A DNA stretch of 8,506 nucleotides from Actinomycetota bacterium (GCA_009703445.1 WLGA01000045.1:1-8506); one strand, 5' to 3'; counted from the stretch's first letter, positions 1 to 6,757 are shown. Numbers and translations: made by a program. The notes: generated by a model from the sequence alone, not told the origin.

Positions 1-311
1 GCCGGCTTGTCTGCGTTTCGGTCGAATAGAACTGTGTCGGTTGCCGCATCAATTACGACGGCCTGGAAGTTACCCAGGCGAGGGTCGCTGGCATCGGTAG
101 AAACCGAACAGGTTCTGGCGTCGGTTGGGGTCGCGCTTGGGGTAGCAGAAGCTGAGGTGCTCTCGATCGCCGAGCTTGACTCGCTCGGAGCAGCCGTTCC
201 GATTCCACCAACGCTGAATCCGCCGATAATCAAGGCGAGAACGCCAAGGCCAATGCCCGCGCCCTTTGCTACATCCTTGAGGTACGGAAAACCGTTGGTT
301 GATTCAGACAA
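1..311 (-). CDS. D-alanyl-D-alanine carboxypeptidase (DacB/PBP4-like), N-terminal part, cut by window edge
   Basis: This is the 5' end of a gene reading leftwards out of the window: 103 codons plus two bases with no stop. The start is a TTG at 309-311, directly after the TAA of the upstream oxidoreductase gene (312-314). A GGGAG Shine-Dalgarno at 317-321 lies 5 nt before it. The protein has a polar N-terminus, a hydrophobic segment at about residues 17-41 (signal peptide or anchor), a Ser/Thr/Ala/Pro-rich linker at about 42-65, Cys68, and then the strand NFQAVVIDAATDTVLFDRNA. This order matches the complete DacB in the same window (1327-2739: signal, PT linker, Cys71, LYGYVINADTGKVLIDVRG). 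The active-site SxxK would fall a few codons beyond the edge, so catalytic competence cannot be seen. Family function: periplasmic-side trimming or cleavage of peptidoglycan peptides. In many actinobacteria a dacB lies next to tilS-hpt-ftsH, which may be what follows. Confidence 0.8.
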   Translation of the reverse strand, partial: MSESTNGFPYLKDVAKGAGIGLGVLALIIGGFSVGGIGTAAPSESSSAIESTSASATPSATPTDARTCSVSTDASDPRLGNFQAVVIDAATDTVLFDRNADKP

Positions 312-1316
312 TTACTCTCCCGGGTACTTAACGCCAGTTTGCTCGCGAATTTCATCCATGGTTTCCATGATTGAAACGGTTTCATCGAGGCTCATGATTG
401 GGCTCTCGGTTAGACCGGCATGAATGCAACGCTCGACTTCAAGCGCTTGGTATTGCATGCCTCTACCCTCGATTTTATCCTCGTAGCGGCGCACTTGCTT
501 CTGCACGCCTGATTCGCGCGACAGGTCAGTTTCGTAAACCGTGAACGAGGTGTGCTCGTAGAAACTGGTGTCGATGTCGATGCGACCGAGGGTTCCGGCG
601 ACCGAGGCATTGATCGGGCCGAAAATCTCCATCGAGGTGGTCATTGCGGCTTGAGCGCCATTTGCGTACTGGAAAACCGCGCTGGTCATAAGGTCGACGC
701 CGGTGTTTGCAATCGTTGCCTCCGCGATGACCTTCGACGGCGAGCCGAGCACACGAGCGAAGAACGAAACCGGGTAGATTCCGAGATCCAGCAGTGCGCC
801 ACCACCGAGCTCAGGCTTCCACAGGCGTGGTGCAAAGGTCTCCGGCAGGTACTGGCTGTGGTCGGCGGTGACGAAACGCACTTCACCAATTTGGCCAGAG
901 TTAATAACTTTGAAGATTTCATCCATGGATGGAAGGAAGCGGGTCCACATCGCTTCCATCGCGAAAACACCCTTGGCTCGAGCGGCATCTCGAACCTGCT
1001 TTGCCTGGCGGGCGTTCAAGGCGAATGGCTTTTCGACCAAGACATGCTTTCCGGCAGCAATGGCAAGCAGGGCCTGCTCAGCGTGCAGTGGCTGCACCGT
1101 TGAGATGTAAATAATGTCGACTTCTGGGTCGTTCACCAGAGCCTCGTAGCCCTCGTGACGATTAGGAACGTTGAACTGATCGGCAAACGCATTCGCCCCC
1201 GAGATGTGGCGAGTTCCGACGGCCTGAATCTTGATGCCTGCCAACTGGAAATCGGCAGCGATTACTGTCGAAATGCCGCCAGCGCCAAGAAATCCCCATC
1301 GCAATTGTTCAGACAT
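312..1316 (-). CDS. Gfo/Idh/MocA family NAD(P)-dependent oxidoreductase
   Basis: A complete 334-residue cytoplasmic dehydrogenase, of usual family length. The N-terminal Rossmann fold shows GFLGAGGIS (residues 8-16) for dinucleotide binding and the family hallmark EKPF (95-98). The C-terminal half carries GGGALLDLGIYP (171-182), whose Asp177 and Tyr181 match the substrate-site D-x-G-x-Y pattern. The MEAMWTRFLP segment (120-129) together with this motif places it near dimeric dihydrodiol dehydrogenase and D-xylose 1-dehydrogenase-like members. The actual substrate, probably a sugar or sugar-like alcohol, cannot be assigned. The ATG at 1314-1316 has an excellent AAGGAG Shine-Dalgarno (1322-1327) that overlaps the TGA of the preceding dacB gene. 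The gene is followed without a gap by the second dacB-like gene, so it sits in the middle of an envelope-gene operon. Confidence 0.9.
   Translation of the reverse strand: MSEQLRWGFLGAGGISTVIAADFQLAGIKIQAVGTRHISGANAFADQFNVPNRHEGYEALVNDPEVDIIYISTVQPLHAEQALLAIAAGKHVLVEKPFALNARQAKQVRDAARAKGVFAMEAMWTRFLPSMDEIFKVINSGQIGEVRFVTADHSQYLPETFAPRLWKPELGGGALLDLGIYPVSFFARVLGSPSKVIAEATIANTGVDLMTSAVFQYANGAQAAMTTSMEIFGPINASVAGTLGRIDIDTSFYEHTSFTVYETDLSRESGVQKQVRRYEDKIEGRGMQYQALEVERCIHAGLTESPIMSLDETVSIMETMDEIREQTGVKYPGE
317..321 (-). promoter_or_regulatory. Shine-Dalgarno that sets the TTG start of the second DacB
   Basis: Read on the minus strand, GGGAG lies 5 nt before TTG (309-311), inside the last codons of the oxidoreductase gene. 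No ATG or GTG in this frame lies nearby, and the resulting protein starts just before a signal/anchor segment, so TTG is the supported start. Confidence 0.65.
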
Positions 1317-1321
1317 TACTG

Positions 1322-1327
1322 CTCCTT
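1322..1327 (-). promoter_or_regulatory. Strong Shine-Dalgarno overlapping a stop codon
   Basis: On the minus strand the TGA of dacB (1327-1329) runs directly into AAGGAG, 5 nt before the ATG of the oxidoreductase gene. The stop and the ribosome site share a base, a layout expected for termination-reinitiation within an operon. Confidence 0.75.
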
Positions 1328-2739
1328 CATCGAGTTAAACCGCCGCCACATTGGTAGAAACGGGTTGCTGCTGTATCTAGTGCTGGTCGCGCCGCGTAGC
1401 CAACCTTCTTGCCGTCGGCACTTCTTGCAAAGAGGGCGTATGCCAAGCGGCTGCCATCCTTAGCATCGATGATTCCAGCCAGACTGTAAAGACCCGGGAT
1501 GTAACCCGACTTGCCCTTCACGAATTTCTGCGCCATCGCGTTCGGGCCGTTGAATCTGCCTGCCAGTGTTCCGGTTTTGCCGGCGACCGGAAGATAGGTC
1601 TCGAGCGAGCCGAGCCCACTCTCATTATTGGCCACCTTGACCATCAGTTCGGCGATTAGCTTTGGCGTGACTCGGTTAGCCTGTGCTAGACCGGAGCCAT
1701 CCTTCATGACCAGCCCCTTGGTGTCGACCCCCAGCGGTTCGAGAGTGGACTTCACCAACTTCTGGATGGAGTCAAACGAAGCAGGGAGCCCGGCCGCCTT
1801 TGCTGCGTGACGCCCGATGAACTCCGTTTCGGTATTGTCTGAAACCGCAATCGCGTGTGACAGCCAGTTGGTGATCGGCTGCGAGACGACACGGGTTAGT
1901 TCGACAGCACCAGCGGGGGTCTTCCCTTCCACCAGGGTCGCGCCGTCGGCAAGCCCATCCAGGGCGGCCTTGAAATATTTGCCAGTCGCGAGCACCGGAT
2001 TGGTCGAGCGATATCCGTTATATGCGGTGCTAGTTAGGTCTGGGTTAGCGCGGTCGCTATCGACCTGCAAGCCGGTGATGTGTGAGATGTATCCGTTGGT
2101 TCGGTCGCTGGCCTTCCAAGCCGAGGTGTATGTCGGGCCCGAGAAGAAACTTGAATCAAGGATGATCTTGTTGATCGGCGTTGGCTCGTTCCACTTGGCA
2201 AACACTTGCGCGGCCAAAGCCTCAAGGCGAGCCGGGCGGTAGTAGGTCGTGTAGCTGTCGCCGGTCATGTTCGAAAGCGTATGGTCACCGCCGCCCTGAA
2301 GCACAATCGTGCCAGGTTGACCAGGGACTGATAGGACCTTGGTGGTTGCCCGATAGGTTGGCGGCAAAGTGACGATGGCCGCAGCCGCGGTAAGAACCTT
2401 AAGCACGGATGCCGAAGGGGTCACTTCGGTGCCTCGAACGTCGATCAAGACCTTACCGGTGTCGGCGTTTATGACGTAACCATAAAGCTTGCCAAGCGCC
2501 GATGAAGTGAGGGTTTTTCCGGCGCTGCAAGGGGTGAATGGGCCGGCAGGTGGAATTCTCTGGGTGGGTGTCGGAGTTGGAGTTGCCGAAGCGGTAGGGC
2601 TCGCCGAAGCGGTTGGAGAGGGGCTAGTGGTCTCAGAAGGGCTTGGTGTTGGCGCAGCAACTGCTGGACCAGAAAAAAATGCGACCGACAGGGATGTGAC
2701 TGCGATGAGCGCGGTCGAAATCCTGAGGTAAGTGGTCAC
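1327..2739 (-). CDS. dacB: D-alanyl-D-alanine carboxypeptidase / endopeptidase, PBP4 type (peptidase S13)
   Basis: A 470-residue exported penicillin-binding protein that trims terminal D-Ala from, or cleaves cross-links in, peptidoglycan. All three active-site motifs are present: SVLK (111-114, nucleophile Ser111 and Lys114), SDN (300-302) and KTG (388-390). The N-terminus is a signal peptide (hydrophobic to about residue 25, likely cleavage after AVA or AVAA at 26-29). A Pro/Thr/Ser/Ala-rich linker follows (about 30-62) that probably spans part of the wall. Only two cysteines occur, Cys71 just before the catalytic domain and Cys464 near the C-terminus; they could form a disulfide (inference). 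The start is a GTG with an in-frame TAA two codons upstream and no clear Shine-Dalgarno. It begins 9 nt after the stop of the ribonuclease gene, so translational coupling is likely. A second DacB-like gene lies two genes downstream. Confidence 0.93.
   Translation of the reverse strand: MTTYLRISTALIAVTSLSVAFFSGPAVAAPTPSPSETTSPSPTASASPTASATPTPTPTQRIPPAGPFTPCSAGKTLTSSALGKLYGYVINADTGKVLIDVRGTEVTPSASVLKVLTAAAAIVTLPPTYRATTKVLSVPGQPGTIVLQGGGDHTLSNMTGDSYTTYYRPARLEALAAQVFAKWNEPTPINKIILDSSFFSGPTYTSAWKASDRTNGYISHITGLQVDSDRANPDLTSTAYNGYRSTNPVLATGKYFKAALDGLADGATLVEGKTPAGAVELTRVVSQPITNWLSHAIAVSDNTETEFIGRHAAKAAGLPASFDSIQKLVKSTLEPLGVDTKGLVMKDGSGLAQANRVTPKLIAELMVKVANNESGLGSLETYLPVAGKTGTLAGRFNGPNAMAQKFVKGKSGYIPGLYSLAGIIDAKDGSRLAYALFARSADGKKVGYAARPALDTAATRFYQCGGGLTR
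2554..2652 (-). repeat. Pro/Thr/Ser/Ala low-complexity linker with short tandem repeat inside dacB
   Basis: This segment encodes the disordered linker of the carboxypeptidase (residues about 30-62). Within it an 18-bp period is visible: GCCGAAGCGGT occurs at 2585-2595 and again at 2603-2613 on the plus strand, encoding two copies of a SPTASA hexapeptide, followed by a TPTPTPT run. Such repeats can vary in copy number between strains. Confidence 0.7.
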
Positions 2740-2748
2740 CGCTTAAGA

Positions 2749-4152
2749 CTAAAGGTGAACAATCTCGCCGTCGTGAGGCGCGTGCGACTTCCAGCCAAGT
2801 TGTGATTTGATTCGGTCACTGAAACTCTCGGCTACACCAGCCTCACCGTGAACGACAAGAACTTGACCCGGAGCCTCGGAAACCGTAGACATCCACGCAA
2901 TCAATTCATCGCCATCCGCATGAACCGAGAAAGCCTGAATCGACTCGATAGACGCCATAACCTGCACCATTTCGCCATGCATCTTGACCTCGGTTGCCCC
3001 CTCGACCAAGTTTTGACCCCTAGTGCCCAAGGCCTGGTAGCCGACAAACACGACGGTGTGCTTGGCCTTTGGCAGCATGTCACGAAGGTGGTGAACTACT
3101 CGACCACCAGTGCCCATTCCGCTCGCCGAAATGATGATGCAAGGCTGTTTTGGGTCATTGATGGTTTTTGATTCATCAACCGTGGTCAACTCAACCAAGG
3201 TGCCAGTACTAAAAGGGTCTTTGCCCTTCCAAACCTCGACGATGTCGGGTCGGATTTCTGGTGACGCCTCGTTAATCGCCTGACGATAAAAATTCAGCGC
3301 CTTCAACGCCATCGGCGAGTCAGCGTAAACCGGAACTCGGGGAATCTTGCCTGCCTCCATGAGCTCACGCAGCTGAACCAGGATTACCTCAGTGCGGTCC
3401 ACGGCAAAAGCGGGAATCAAGATCGAACCACCGCGGTCAAGAGTGCGATTGATGGCAACCTCGAAGTCGGTTGTGATTGGAGTGTGCTCGCGGTCACCAT
3501 AAGTCGACTCGGTGATCACGGCATCCCAGTGCCCTGCCGGAACGGGGTCAGGGCTGATCAAGAGAGGATGGTGTTCGCGACCCATGTCTCCTGTGAACAG
3601 CAAACGCTTTCCGAAGAATTCAACCTCTAGAAACGCTGCGCCCAGGATGTGGCCAGAGGGGTGAAATGTGACAAACGTTTGCTCGGCCACCTGAACTCGA
3701 GTGTGAAAATCTTCTTGCTCGAAGAGACTGACTGCTTTAGCTGCGTCTTCCTCTTCGTATAAGGCCCTCGGTGGGTTGTGCTTCGAATAACCCTTTTCTG
3801 CAGCGTACTTGGCATCCTCAGTCTGAATCCGAGCAGAGTCACGAAGGATAACCTCGGCGAGTTTGGCAGTGAATTCAGTTGCGTGAATTTTGCCGCGGAA
3901 CCCATCCTTGACCAGCTTCGGCAGGTAACCGCAGTGGTCGAGGTGCGCGTGGGTCAGCAGCACTGCATCAACCTCGGCTGGGTCAATCGGCAGCGGGTTC
4001 CAGTTCTTGAGACGAAGCTCCTTGAGACCTTGGAACATTCCGCAGTCGACCATGACCTTCACGTTTCCGCAGGTCAAAAGGAATCGGCTACCGGTGACCG
4101 TGCCAGCCGCGCCTAGGAATTGAATTGATGGTGCCCCCGCAACATTGTTCAT
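2749..4152 (-). CDS. Beta-CASP metallo-beta-lactamase ribonuclease (YSH1/CPSF-like, TTHA0252 type)
   Basis: A 467-residue predicted zinc-dependent cytoplasmic RNA nuclease. Metallo-beta-lactamase motifs are all visible: VMVDCG (33-38), HAHLDH (68-73), SGH with His168, and TGD with Asp189. Beta-CASP motifs follow: Glu215 in TESTYGD (motif A), His354/355 after SGMGTGGRV (motif B), and His411 in FSVHADGDEL (motif C), with the C-terminal RNA-specificity segment ending in VVHGE. Length and motif spacing fit the COG1236-like single-chain enzymes, whose Thermus member TTHA0252 is a characterised RNase. It lacks the extra C-terminal region of RNase J. No Shine-Dalgarno precedes the ATG, but a TANNNT element ends 6 nt upstream, so the mRNA is probably leaderless. 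It appears to be the first gene of the operon with dacB, the oxidoreductase and the second dacB. Its RNA target is not deducible from sequence. Confidence 0.92.
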   Translation of the reverse strand: MNNVAGAPSIQFLGAAGTVTGSRFLLTCGNVKVMVDCGMFQGLKELRLKNWNPLPIDPAEVDAVLLTHAHLDHCGYLPKLVKDGFRGKIHATEFTAKLAEVILRDSARIQTEDAKYAAEKGYSKHNPPRALYEEEDAAKAVSLFEQEDFHTRVQVAEQTFVTFHPSGHILGAAFLEVEFFGKRLLFTGDMGREHHPLLISPDPVPAGHWDAVITESTYGDREHTPITTDFEVAINRTLDRGGSILIPAFAVDRTEVILVQLRELMEAGKIPRVPVYADSPMALKALNFYRQAINEASPEIRPDIVEVWKGKDPFSTGTLVELTTVDESKTINDPKQPCIIISASGMGTGGRVVHHLRDMLPKAKHTVVFVGYQALGTRGQNLVEGATEVKMHGEMVQVMASIESIQAFSVHADGDELIAWMSTVSEAPGQVLVVHGEAGVAESFSDRIKSQLGWKSHAPHDGEIVHL

Positions 4153-4164
4153 GTCGCAAGTCTA
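4153..4164 (-). promoter_or_regulatory. Putative leaderless promoter (-10 element) for the ribonuclease-dacB operon
   Basis: On the minus strand TAGACT (4159-4164) matches the actinobacterial -10 consensus TANNNT and ends exactly 6 nt before the ATG at 4150-4152. That spacing puts the transcription start at or next to the A of the start codon. The gene has no Shine-Dalgarno, which agrees. No convincing -35 hexamer was seen at 16-18 nt upstream; actinobacterial housekeeping promoters often lack one. Confidence 0.55.
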
Positions 4165-4184
4165 AGCCGACAGTGACAGACTTG
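4157..4184. repeat. Inverted repeat in the divergent gap, centred between two start codons
   Basis: The arms CAAGTCT (4157-4163) and AGACTTG (4178-4184) are perfect 7-bp inverted copies separated by 14 bp. The dyad centre (4170.5) is also the exact centre of the 36-bp gap between the two ATGs (4153-4188). The left arm overlaps the -10 of the minus-strand operon. The right arm lies in the equivalent place before the metal ATPase, where CAGACT (4177-4182) sits 6 nt before the ATG. It may be a pair of mirror-image promoters, an operator, or both. Confidence 0.5.
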
Positions 4185-4188
4185 GACC

Positions 4189-6006
4189 ATGAGCAAGAAG
4201 TTGGGGCGGAACTACCTTTTCCTGGCCGTCACCGGATCAGCGCTTGGGGTCGGCCTAGCGGCAAAATTCTTTGAGTTGGCAGCCATCTCTCAGGCAGCTT
4301 TCGGAGTCGGTGCGTGCGTCGGATTGGGCCTATCCATAGCGCTCTTGGCCGCGGCGATCAAGAATCACGAATTTGGCAGCGACGTTCTCGCACTCATTTC
4401 TATCGTGGCCACCGGTCTAACCGGTGAATGGTTGGCGGCGAGCGTGATTGCTCTGATGCTTGCAGGCGGTAGAGCACTAGAGAGCTGGGCGGAAGGCAGA
4501 GCTCGGGGGCAACTTGAATCGCTCTTGGCAAGAGCGCCTCGCAGTGCACACGTAATTAGTGAAAACGGCACACTAAGCGAGTTGGCACTGCCCTTGGTCA
4601 CCGTTGGAGCTCGCTTCTTGGTGAGAAGCGGCGAAGTCGTTCCGCTAGATGGAACTCTCGTCACGGATGGAACATTTGATGAATCGGCGTTGACTGGTGA
4701 GCCGATGCCACAAAGACACATCCTGGGAGAGTCAATCAGCTCGGGTGTCTTGAACACCGGGCCAGAAGTAGAGATTATCGCCACTCAAACCGACGCAAAT
4801 TCAACCTATTCAAATTTGATTCGCCTGGTCGCTCAGGCTCAGGCGAACTCGGCCAACGGTGTCAGAATAGCGAATAAATGGGCAGTGCGCTTTGTGCCTT
4901 TTGCCCTTGGCCTAGCAGCGGTGACCTGGGCTATTTCAGGAGAGGTGTCGAACGCGGTCGCGGTGATTGTGGCTGCGACACCGTGCCCTCTGATTCTCGC
5001 CGTCCCAGTGGCGATCATCGCTGGCATGTCTAAGGCCGCTTCCCGCGGAGTGATCGTCAAAGGTGGCGCCGCCCTCGAAGGGCTTGCTCGCGCAAAGACC
5101 GTGTTGCTTGACAAGACCGGAACGCTGACCCAGGGCGGGCCAGAAATTTCGGCGATAAGTTTCGCGCCGGGGGCCGACGAGAACTTCGTGCTGACACTTG
5201 CTGCCTCACTTGAGCAATCGAGCCCACACATCGTTGCCAAAGCGATTGTTGCGACAGCGCACCTTCGGGGTCTAAAACTGTCGCGCGCGCTAAATGTTGT
5301 TGAGGAACATGGGAGCGGCCTAACGGGAATCATTGGAACACATGCGGTGTGTGTCGGCCAACCAACTGAGTCGTTACCAAACTGGGCTCAGACCAATCAC
5401 GCCTTGCTGGTTGAAGTTCGTGTGGACGGCGAAGTTAGCGCAATCATTGGCTTGGATGATCCCCTGCGGACTGAGGCTGCTGCGACAGTCGGCCACCTGC
5501 GATCACTTGGCGTTAATCGAATCGCCATGATCAGTGGTGACCGGATGAGCACAGCTCAAGAGATTTCAAATCAGGTTGGCTTGGATGAGGTATTCGCAGA
5601 GTGCAAACCCGAAGACAAACTTCGAATCGTGCATGCCGAAATGACTGACACAATCGGGGCCGTGATTGCTGTCGGCGATGGAATCAACGACGCACCCGCC
5701 CTGGCCGCCGCTACTGTCGGGGTGGCGATGGGAGCGAGGGGCGCGACCGCCGCAAGTGAAGCCGCCGACGTAGTGATTGTTCACGACTCGATTGCCCACC
5801 TAGCTGATGCAATCGACGTTGCGCAAGGCGCACGCACCAGGGCTCTTCAGGCGGCTGGCGTCGGCATGGCTTTGGCCTCCGGAGCAATGTTCCTAGGCGC
5901 ATTTGGCATATTCGATGCAACCGCCAGCGCTGTGGCACAAGAATTCATCGACGCAGCCGCAATTCTTTGGGCACTCACGCCCATCAGGTCACGACTCAAG
6001 AACTAA
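4189..6006 (+). CDS. P1B-type heavy-metal-transporting ATPase with TPCP metal-site motif
   Basis: A 605-residue membrane cation pump driven by ATP. The P-type landmarks occur in order: actuator SGEVVPLDG (147-155) and TGEP (169-172), membrane metal-site motif TPCP (264-267), phosphorylation site DKTGTLT (Asp308), and hinge GDGINDAPA (496-504). Four N-terminal hydrophobic segments (about 8-95), two around TPCP (231-280) and two C-terminal ones (552-597) fit the eight-helix P1B plan. No HMA domain, CxxC or His-rich tail is present. The usual CPC/SPC is replaced by TPC, as reported for P1B-5 (Nia-type Ni/Fe) pumps, but the hemerythrin domain of that class is absent, so the metal is uncertain. 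The nucleotide-domain HP dipeptide appears reversed (SSPHIVAKAI, 344-353). The ATG has only a weak GGA before it and may be leaderless. The gene diverges from the ribonuclease operon and converges with ktrA. Confidence 0.9.
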   Translation: MSKKLGRNYLFLAVTGSALGVGLAAKFFELAAISQAAFGVGACVGLGLSIALLAAAIKNHEFGSDVLALISIVATGLTGEWLAASVIALMLAGGRALESWAEGRARGQLESLLARAPRSAHVISENGTLSELALPLVTVGARFLVRSGEVVPLDGTLVTDGTFDESALTGEPMPQRHILGESISSGVLNTGPEVEIIATQTDANSTYSNLIRLVAQAQANSANGVRIANKWAVRFVPFALGLAAVTWAISGEVSNAVAVIVAATPCPLILAVPVAIIAGMSKAASRGVIVKGGAALEGLARAKTVLLDKTGTLTQGGPEISAISFAPGADENFVLTLAASLEQSSPHIVAKAIVATAHLRGLKLSRALNVVEEHGSGLTGIIGTHAVCVGQPTESLPNWAQTNHALLVEVRVDGEVSAIIGLDDPLRTEAAATVGHLRSLGVNRIAMISGDRMSTAQEISNQVGLDEVFAECKPEDKLRIVHAEMTDTIGAVIAVGDGINDAPALAAATVGVAMGARGATAASEAADVVIVHDSIAHLADAIDVAQGARTRALQAAGVGMALASGAMFLGAFGIFDATASAVAQEFIDAAAILWALTPIRSRLKN

Positions 6007-6030
6007 CAGACGCAACCCAGCCATGGCAGG
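6007..6030. other. 24-bp convergent gap without an evident terminator
   Basis: The stop codons of the metal ATPase (TAA, 6004-6006) and ktrA (TAG, 6031-6033) face each other across 24 bp. The gap contains only a short GCCATGGC palindrome (6020-6027) with no T-run on either strand. Transcripts from both sides probably run into the opposite gene or stop by Rho. Confidence 0.6.
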
Positions 6031-6720
6031 CTAGTCGAGCTGAACGAAGCTATCGAGAGGCTTCTTTCGGCCTGCGACAACCAGCAGGTCACCGTCATTT
6101 AGGACGGTCTCTGGGAACGCTGGCTGGTATGGCTGACCCGCATGGCTGAAAGCCACGACGGTTACGCCATAGGTACCGCGAATCTTCAGTTCGGCAAGGC
6201 TCTGACCGGCGAACGAAGCCGGGCAAATCGACTTGACCATCACGAAGTCTTCATCGATGTGGACGTAGTCGAGTGATTCGCCAGAAACCATGTGAGCAAC
6301 GCGACGGCCCATTTCAAACTCAGGGAAGATCACGTGGTGAACGCCAAGTTGCTTCAAAATCTTTCCGTGAGCCGCAGAGTTGGCCTTGGCCCAAACCTGC
6401 TTGACTCCCAATTGCAAGAGCAAAGAAGCAGTCAGGATGCTGGCTTCGAGGTCTGCACCGATTGCGACCACGGCGCAGTCCATGTCGGCTAAGCCAAGCT
6501 CTTTTAGTGTCTCTTCATCCGTGGTGTCAGCAGAGACCACGTGGGTGAGTCGATCTGCCATCGACTGAACAATCTTCTCGTCGTAGTCGACGCCCAACAC
6601 CTGGTGGCCGCCGGCAACAAGCTCAAGAGCGAGCGACTCACCGAAACGACCGAGACCAATGATGGCTACGTTTGCCGAGTGGAAGTCGCGCTTGCGAGTT
6701 GGACCAACTGATTTTGACAA
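6031..6720 (-). CDS. ktrA: KtrA/TrkA-type RCK regulatory subunit of potassium uptake
   Basis: A 229-residue cytoplasmic protein that forms the nucleotide-gated ring on the KtrB channel. The RCK_N Rossmann domain shows IIGLGRFG (20-27) and the acidic Asp45 in VDYD for binding the adenine nucleotide ribose. The PEFEMGRRVA segment (133-142) is the typical end of RCK_N. RCK_C follows, from about residue 150, ending in the DGDLLVVAGRK pattern (209-219). The start is TTG (6718-6720) preceded by AAAGAG (6728-6733) at 7 nt. A GTG a few bases upstream is out of frame. The gene begins 37 nt after the stop of ktrB, so the two are an operon in B-then-A order. A perfect 14-bp palindrome covers the ribosome site and the first two bases of the start codon. 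Single-RCK length distinguishes it from the double-RCK TrkA of enterobacteria. Confidence 0.93.
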   Translation of the reverse strand: MSKSVGPTRKRDFHSANVAIIGLGRFGESLALELVAGGHQVLGVDYDEKIVQSMADRLTHVVSADTTDEETLKELGLADMDCAVVAIGADLEASILTASLLLQLGVKQVWAKANSAAHGKILKQLGVHHVIFPEFEMGRRVAHMVSGESLDYVHIDEDFVMVKSICPASFAGQSLAELKIRGTYGVTVVAFSHAGQPYQPAFPETVLNDGDLLVVAGRKKPLDSFVQLD

Positions 6721-6732
6721 GAGTGCACTCTT
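6719..6732 (-). promoter_or_regulatory. Perfect palindrome covering the ktrA ribosome-binding site and start
   Basis: AAGAGTGCACTCTT is identical to its reverse complement over 14 bp. On the minus strand its left half lies within the AAAGAG Shine-Dalgarno and its right half reaches the first two bases of the TTG start. As RNA it can form a 5-bp stem with a TGCA loop that hides the ribosome site; as DNA it could bind a dimeric protein. Its position between ktrB and ktrA favours an RNA role in setting the KtrA:KtrB ratio (inference). Confidence 0.5.
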
Positions 6733-6757
6733 TCTTAGATGTTGACTAGCTGTAAAC

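Noticed and set aside
7..423. 138-codon plus-strand open frame at the left edge
   Set aside because: It is antisense to the second DacB and the end of the oxidoreductase. The minus-strand frame has a signal segment, a ribosome site and homology to the other DacB, so it is preferred.
552..1103. 183-codon plus-strand open frame
   Set aside because: It lies wholly antisense to the oxidoreductase gene, whose motifs are intact. Its translation shows no family features and looks like codon shadow.
4839..5333. 164-codon minus-strand open frame
   Set aside because: It is antisense to the TPCP and DKTGT region of the metal ATPase and has no recognisable domain.
2749..6006. Nuclease next to a membrane ATPase as a possible defence or toxin system
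   Set aside because: The nuclease is a full-length ordinary beta-CASP RNase and the pump is an ordinary P1B ATPase on the opposite strand. There are no mobile-element marks, odd composition or defence-type partner domains.
6020..6027. GCCATGGC palindrome between convergent genes as a terminator
   Set aside because: The stem is only four base pairs without a loop and no T-run follows on either strand.
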